DNA from: Rickettsiaceae bacterium
GTDB lineage: Bacteria > Pseudomonadota > Alphaproteobacteria > Rickettsiales > Rickettsiaceae
Direction of reading: 5' to 3'
DNA: 8,731 nucleotides
NCBI GenBank assembly: GCA_017995275.1
Contig: JAGOJE010000031.1
Coordinates: forward strand, 1-8,731
Shown here: piece after piece, positions 5,621-8,731 of the stretch
How positions within the stretch are numbered: the first letter of the stretch is position 1
Layout of the letters: each line of letters starts with the position of its first letter
The notes under the pieces: model-generated
The model's input: the letters and a program-made list of their open reading frames with translations, nothing else
Databases searched by the model: none
What the model was told of the DNA's origin: nothing
Program-made: the position numbers and the translations under genes

Positions 5621-5650
5621 GAAGGCCCATTTTTTAGGGCCTTTCTATTT
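5621..5650 (+). terminator. Rho-independent terminator between the acidic hypothetical gene and gyrB
   Basis: A 7-bp perfect stem AAGGCCC (5622-5628) and GGGCCTT (5637-5643) encloses an 8-base loop and is followed by the T-rich TCTATTTCT. It lies 23 bases after the hypothetical stop and immediately beyond the gyrB stop on the other strand, so it could serve both genes, but in the minus direction the trailing sequence is CTAAATAAAAAATT, which lacks a proper U-tract. Confidence 0.65.
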
Positions 5651-8071
5651 CTAGACGTCTAAATTTACAACATTAAGTGCGTTGGACTGAATGAAATCTC
5701 TACGAGGTTCAACAACGCTACCCATTAATGTTGAAAAGACCTCTTCCGCAGTATCTTGATCATGCACTTTAACTTGAAGCAATCTTCTTGTGGCTGGGTT
5801 TAGTGTTGTTTCCCATAGCTGTTCTGAATTCATCTCTCCAAGACCTTTAAAGCGCTGTATAGATAGCCCCTTCTTGCCGGCTTCTAATATTGCTACAAGG
5901 AACTCTGATGGTAAATGAATATCCATAGTTTGAGACTTTATAATCAGCTTTGCGGGTTCTTTAAACATTCCATCAAGTGCTGTGGAATATTTTGCAAGCT
6001 GCACAAATTCTGGAGCTTCGAGGTATAGTTTATTGAAGATATGAGATTCTTTAATACCTCTGACCAGTCTTGAAAATTCTACGCTTGTACCATGCGCTTC
6101 AGCTTTCCATGCGGTTTTATCTGGATCTATTGGTCTTGCAGCGAGTTTTTTTACAACTTCGTTAATCATGGATGGATTTTCAAACAAAGAATGATTTAAG
6201 CATCCACTTACCGCTATAGCTTCTGCTATAGTTGTGCAAATTTTACGTTTTACTTGTTCTAAAGATGTAGTAAATTTTTCTACCAGATTCGCTAGATTTA
6301 CAAGTTCTTCCCCTTCTATGGACTTTGCTTTATTTTCAAATTTCGCATCGCCGGATACAGAATTAATGAGATATTCTTGTAATGCTTTTTCATTCTTTAT
6401 ATATAATTCGCTATTGCCGCGCTTTACTTTATAAAGTGGTGGTTGGGCGATATATAAATAACCACGATCTATTATTTCACGCATATGTCTATAGAAGAAT
6501 GTAAGAAGCAATGTGCGTATGTGTGAACCATCAACGTCCGCATCTGTCATTATTATAATTTTGTGGTAACGAATTTTGTCCGCTGAGAAATCTTCGCTTC
6601 CTATCCCAGTTCCAAGAGCTGTAATTAATGTACCAACTTGCTCGGAAGATAGCATTTTGTCAAACCTTGCTCGTTCAACATTTAAGATCTTTCCTCTTAG
6701 TGGCAAGATTGCCTGATGTTTCCTATCTCTACCTTGTTTTGCTGTACCACCCGCGGAATCTCCCTCAACTATAAAAACTTCAGATTTTGCAGGGTCTCTT
6801 TCCTGACAATCTGCAAGTTTTCCAGGTAAATTAGAAATTTCAAGGGCTGACTTTCTACGAGTTAGTTCCCTGGCTTTTCTTGCCGCCTCTCTTGCAACTG
6901 CAGCTTCTATGATCTTACCTGCTATGTTCTTAGCATCTGCTGGATGTTCCTCAAACCATTGCATTAATTTATCATATGTTGCAGCTTCTACTACTGGCCT
7001 TACCTCTGAGCTAACTAGTTTGTCCTTAGTTTGAGAAGAGAATTTAGGGTCTGGCACTTTTACTGAAAGCACGCATGAGAGACCTTCTCTAGAATCATCT
7101 CCAGACAATGTTACTTTTGCTTTTTTGTTAAGCCCATTATCGGTTATATAATTGTTCATAACCCTAGTAAGAGCTGCTTTAAAGCCTATTACGTGAGTTC
7201 CGCCATCGCGCTGACGTATATTGTTTGTAAAACAAAGCAAATTTTCGTGATAAGAATCGTTCCATTGCATAGCTATTTCTACGCTAATGCCAGACTTCTC
7301 GTCATCAGAATTAAGGGATATTGTAGAGTGTAGAGCTATTTTGCTTTTATCTATATATTGTACATAAGCCTCTACTCCACCTTCGTACATGAATTCTATA
7401 TCTTTAGGTTCTGTTGCTCTGTGATCTGAAAGTAATATGCGAACTCCGGAGTTCAGGAAAGCAAGCTCTCTAAGCCTATGTTCTAAGGTTCCAAAGTTAA
7501 ACTCAATATTACTAAAGATATTTATAGAGGGATAGAATGTAACCTCGGTTCCTTTCTTTCCGTTGGCGGGACCCACCTCTGCTAGTGGAGCTTCTGCTTC
7601 GCCGCTTCTAAAGCGCATGAAATGTTCTTTGTTATCTCTCCATATTTTCAGGTCAAGCCAGTCTGATAAAGCATTTACTACAGATACACCAACTCCGTGA
7701 AGCCCTCCAGAAACTTTATAAGAATTCTGATCAAATTTACCACCCGCATGGAGCTGAGTCATAATAACTTCGGCTGCTGATACTCCTTCTTCTTCATGTA
7801 TTCCTGTTGGTATACCGCGGCCATTATCTCTAACAGTAACTGAGCCATTTTCATTAAGGATTACTTCTACTAGGTCGCAATGTCCTGCTAAAGATTCATC
7901 TATCGCATTATCTACAACCTCATAGACCATATGATGCAGGCCTGAACCATCATCTGTATCGCCAATATACATGCCAGGGCGTTTTCTAACCGCTTCTAGC
8001 CCTCTAAGGACTTTAATAGAATCTGCGCCATATTCTTGGCTGGTGTTTTCAATATCTTTATTATCGCTCAC
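5651..8071 (-). CDS. gyrB: DNA gyrase subunit B
   Basis: GyrB is the ATPase subunit of the type IIA topoisomerase that introduces negative supercoils with GyrA; the A2B2 enzyme acts on the chromosome. The 806-residue product is close to E. coli GyrB in length. The GHKL ATPase domain has EVVDNAIDE (catalytic E51, N55), RDNGRGIP (81-88), the lid GGLHGVGVS (122-130) and the QTK loop (347-349). The TOPRIM domain has EGDSAGG (E436), PLRGKILNVE (457-466) and the metal-binding DADVDGSH (D510 and D512). The end carries QRFKGLGEMN (739-748), needed for GyrA contact. An insertion-bearing region of about 550-720 is typical of Gram-negative GyrB and argues against ParE. The start is GTG 8071, preceded by AGAGGA with a 6-base gap. 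The gene is alone on its transcript, divergent from map and convergent with a small hypothetical gene. Fluoroquinolone and coumarin resistance positions were not assessed. Confidence 0.97.
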   Translation of the reverse strand: MSDNKDIENTSQEYGADSIKVLRGLEAVRKRPGMYIGDTDDGSGLHHMVYEVVDNAIDESLAGHCDLVEVILNENGSVTVRDNGRGIPTGIHEEEGVSAAEVIMTQLHAGGKFDQNSYKVSGGLHGVGVSVVNALSDWLDLKIWRDNKEHFMRFRSGEAEAPLAEVGPANGKKGTEVTFYPSINIFSNIEFNFGTLEHRLRELAFLNSGVRILLSDHRATEPKDIEFMYEGGVEAYVQYIDKSKIALHSTISLNSDDEKSGISVEIAMQWNDSYHENLLCFTNNIRQRDGGTHVIGFKAALTRVMNNYITDNGLNKKAKVTLSGDDSREGLSCVLSVKVPDPKFSSQTKDKLVSSEVRPVVEAATYDKLMQWFEEHPADAKNIAGKIIEAAVAREAARKARELTRRKSALEISNLPGKLADCQERDPAKSEVFIVEGDSAGGTAKQGRDRKHQAILPLRGKILNVERARFDKMLSSEQVGTLITALGTGIGSEDFSADKIRYHKIIIMTDADVDGSHIRTLLLTFFYRHMREIIDRGYLYIAQPPLYKVKRGNSELYIKNEKALQEYLINSVSGDAKFENKAKSIEGEELVNLANLVEKFTTSLEQVKRKICTTIAEAIAVSGCLNHSLFENPSMINEVVKKLAARPIDPDKTAWKAEAHGTSVEFSRLVRGIKESHIFNKLYLEAPEFVQLAKYSTALDGMFKEPAKLIIKSQTMDIHLPSEFLVAILEAGKKGLSIQRFKGLGEMNSEQLWETTLNPATRRLLQVKVHDQDTAEEVFSTLMGSVVEPRRDFIQSNALNVVNLDV

Positions 8072-8102
8072 TTAATTTCCTCTCCAAAAATCAACGAGCT
8101 AG

Positions 8103-8131
8103 AGTATATAAGATAAGTTTCATATTTTAAA
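8103..8131 (-). promoter_or_regulatory. Candidate gyrB promoter
   Basis: Read on the minus strand, TTTAAA (8131-8126) and TATACT (8108-8103) are separated by 17 bases, with four and five matches to the consensus hexamers. Transcription would begin near 8096, giving a leader of about 25 bases with the Shine-Dalgarno AGAGGA (8083-8078). Confidence 0.45.
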
Positions 8132-8149
8132 GGAAAACTTACCAAAATG

Positions 8150-8181
8150 AATCTTAAACTCGAGAATTAATCTTTAAGATT
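8150..8181. repeat. 9-bp inverted repeat in the gyrB/map intergenic region
   Basis: AATCTTAAA (8150-8158) and TTTAAGATT (8173-8181) are perfect reverse complements with a 14-base spacer that itself contains the palindrome CTCGAG. The repeat sits upstream of the candidate promoters of both divergent genes, a position suited to a regulator of either. No T-run follows, so it is not a terminator. Confidence 0.45.
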
Positions 8182-8259
8182 GCGCTATTGCCTCAAAGAT
8201 AGTAGTTTTGATAAAATGTTGCAATTTGTAAATATATTGTAGCACTTTGCGTTGTATTT

Positions 8260-8268
8260 TGATATAAT
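8260..8268 (+). promoter_or_regulatory. Extended -10 promoter of map
   Basis: TGATATAAT combines the TGN extension (8260-8262) with a perfect -10 hexamer TATAAT (8263-8268). Only a poor -35 is present (TTGTAG at 8238-8243, 19 bases away), as is common for extended -10 promoters. Transcription would begin near 8275, leaving a leader of about 27 bases before the map ATG with no clear Shine-Dalgarno. Confidence 0.6.
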
Positions 8269-8301
8269 GCCGACAACTTTAAGAATCATAGCGGCGTAAT
8301 T

Positions 8302-8731
8302 ATGGCAATCAAAATACATAGACCGGAAGATTTTATTGGAATGAGATCGGCAGGAAAACTCGCCGCTGAAGTGCTTGATTATATAACTTCCCACGTTGAT
8401 GAAGGTGTTACTACTAATTATCTAAATGACTTATGTCATGAGTTTATAGTAAATCATGGCGCTATACCTGCTCCTTTAAATTACAGAGGTTTCCCCAAAT
8501 CTATATGTACTTCTATAAATCATGTTGTATGTCATGGAATTCCAAATGACAAAAAACTTAAGAGTGGTGACATATTAAATATAGACGTTACCGTAATTCT
8601 AGATGGTTGGTTTGGCGATTCTAGCCGTATGTATTTTGTTGGTGAGCCAAGTATTAAGGCAAAGCGTCTAACTCAAGTTACATACGATGCTATGATGATT
8701 GGTATAGAGATGGTAAAGCCAGGAGTTTATC
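8302..8731 (+). CDS. map: Type I methionine aminopeptidase, N-terminal part (3' truncated by window)
   Basis: Methionine aminopeptidase removes the initiator Met from new proteins after deformylation; it is a cytosolic metalloenzyme with a two-metal pita-bread fold. The 143 residues present begin MAIKIHRPEDFIGMRSAGKL and include NHVVCHGIPN (substrate-contact H78), ILNIDVTV (metal ligand D95) and DGWFGDSSRMY (metal ligand D106), in the same spacing as E. coli H79, D97 and D108. The other expected ligands (a His and two Glu) lie beyond the window edge. ATG 8302 fits the family N-terminus, and no Shine-Dalgarno is obvious before it. The gene is transcribed away from gyrB. The zinc-finger extension of some larger family members is absent, which makes this the short bacterial type I form. 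Confidence 0.96.
   Translation, partial: MAIKIHRPEDFIGMRSAGKLAAEVLDYITSHVDEGVTTNYLNDLCHEFIVNHGAIPAPLNYRGFPKSICTSINHVVCHGIPNDKKLKSGDILNIDVTVILDGWFGDSSRMYFVGEPSIKAKRLTQVTYDAMMIGIEMVKPGVY

Noticed and set aside
5652..5661. 10-bp palindrome TAGACGTCTA at the gyrB stop codon
   Set aside because: It is short, mostly coding, and has no partner element, so chance is sufficient.
8144..8170. Seven-codon ATG frame (8148-8171 region) as a leader peptide for map
   Set aside because: It has no ribosome binding site and lies upstream of the predicted map transcription start.
8185..8394. Minus-strand 69-codon reading frame over the map start
   Set aside because: It covers the map promoter and first codons, has no Shine-Dalgarno and no recognisable features.
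1..8731. Mobile element, CRISPR array, toxin-antitoxin or defence system
   Set aside because: No transposase, integrase, terminal repeats, repeat-spacer pattern or known defence domain is seen; the genes are core housekeeping functions plus two orphans.

Overview
This window is an AT-rich piece of bacterial chromosome made almost entirely of housekeeping genes. Protein sequences such as the RpoD tail, Der with NKxE in its first G4 motif, RadA and an 806-residue GyrB, together with low GC, scattered single tRNA genes, weak Shine-Dalgarno signals and small orphan proteins, suggest an alphaproteobacterium of the Rickettsiales type (host-associated, reduced genome). That placement is an inference from sequence character and remembered families, not a database result.

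Layout. The window opens with the last 38 codons of rpoD (+). A gene-free stretch of about 400 bases follows, holding a tight cluster of DnaA-box-like 9-mers that could be a replication origin or another DnaA-controlled element. Next come tRNA-His(GTG), der and a GT4-type glycosyltransferase, all on + and closely packed. The glycosyltransferase meets a minus-strand block tail to tail. In transcription order that block is tRNA-Ala(TGC), radA and a small charged orphan protein with a polyproline stretch. Divergent from tRNA-Ala is a second orphan, a small acidic protein with a hydrophobic C-terminal segment. It ends at a clear hairpin shared with the convergent end of gyrB (-). gyrB and map (+, cut by the window edge) diverge from a 230-base intergenic region with recognisable promoters and a 9-bp inverted repeat.

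How the genes relate. rpoD (transcription), der (50S ribosome assembly), tRNA-His, tRNA-Ala and map (translation and nascent-chain processing), radA (recombination) and gyrB (supercoiling) are core functions placed side by side without forming one pathway. I see no mobile element, CRISPR array, toxin-antitoxin pair, phage gene or recognisable defence system. The parts most worth a second look are the DnaA-box cluster between rpoD and tRNA-His, the probable tRNA-Ala/radA shared transcript, the two orphan small proteins and the inverted repeat between gyrB and map.
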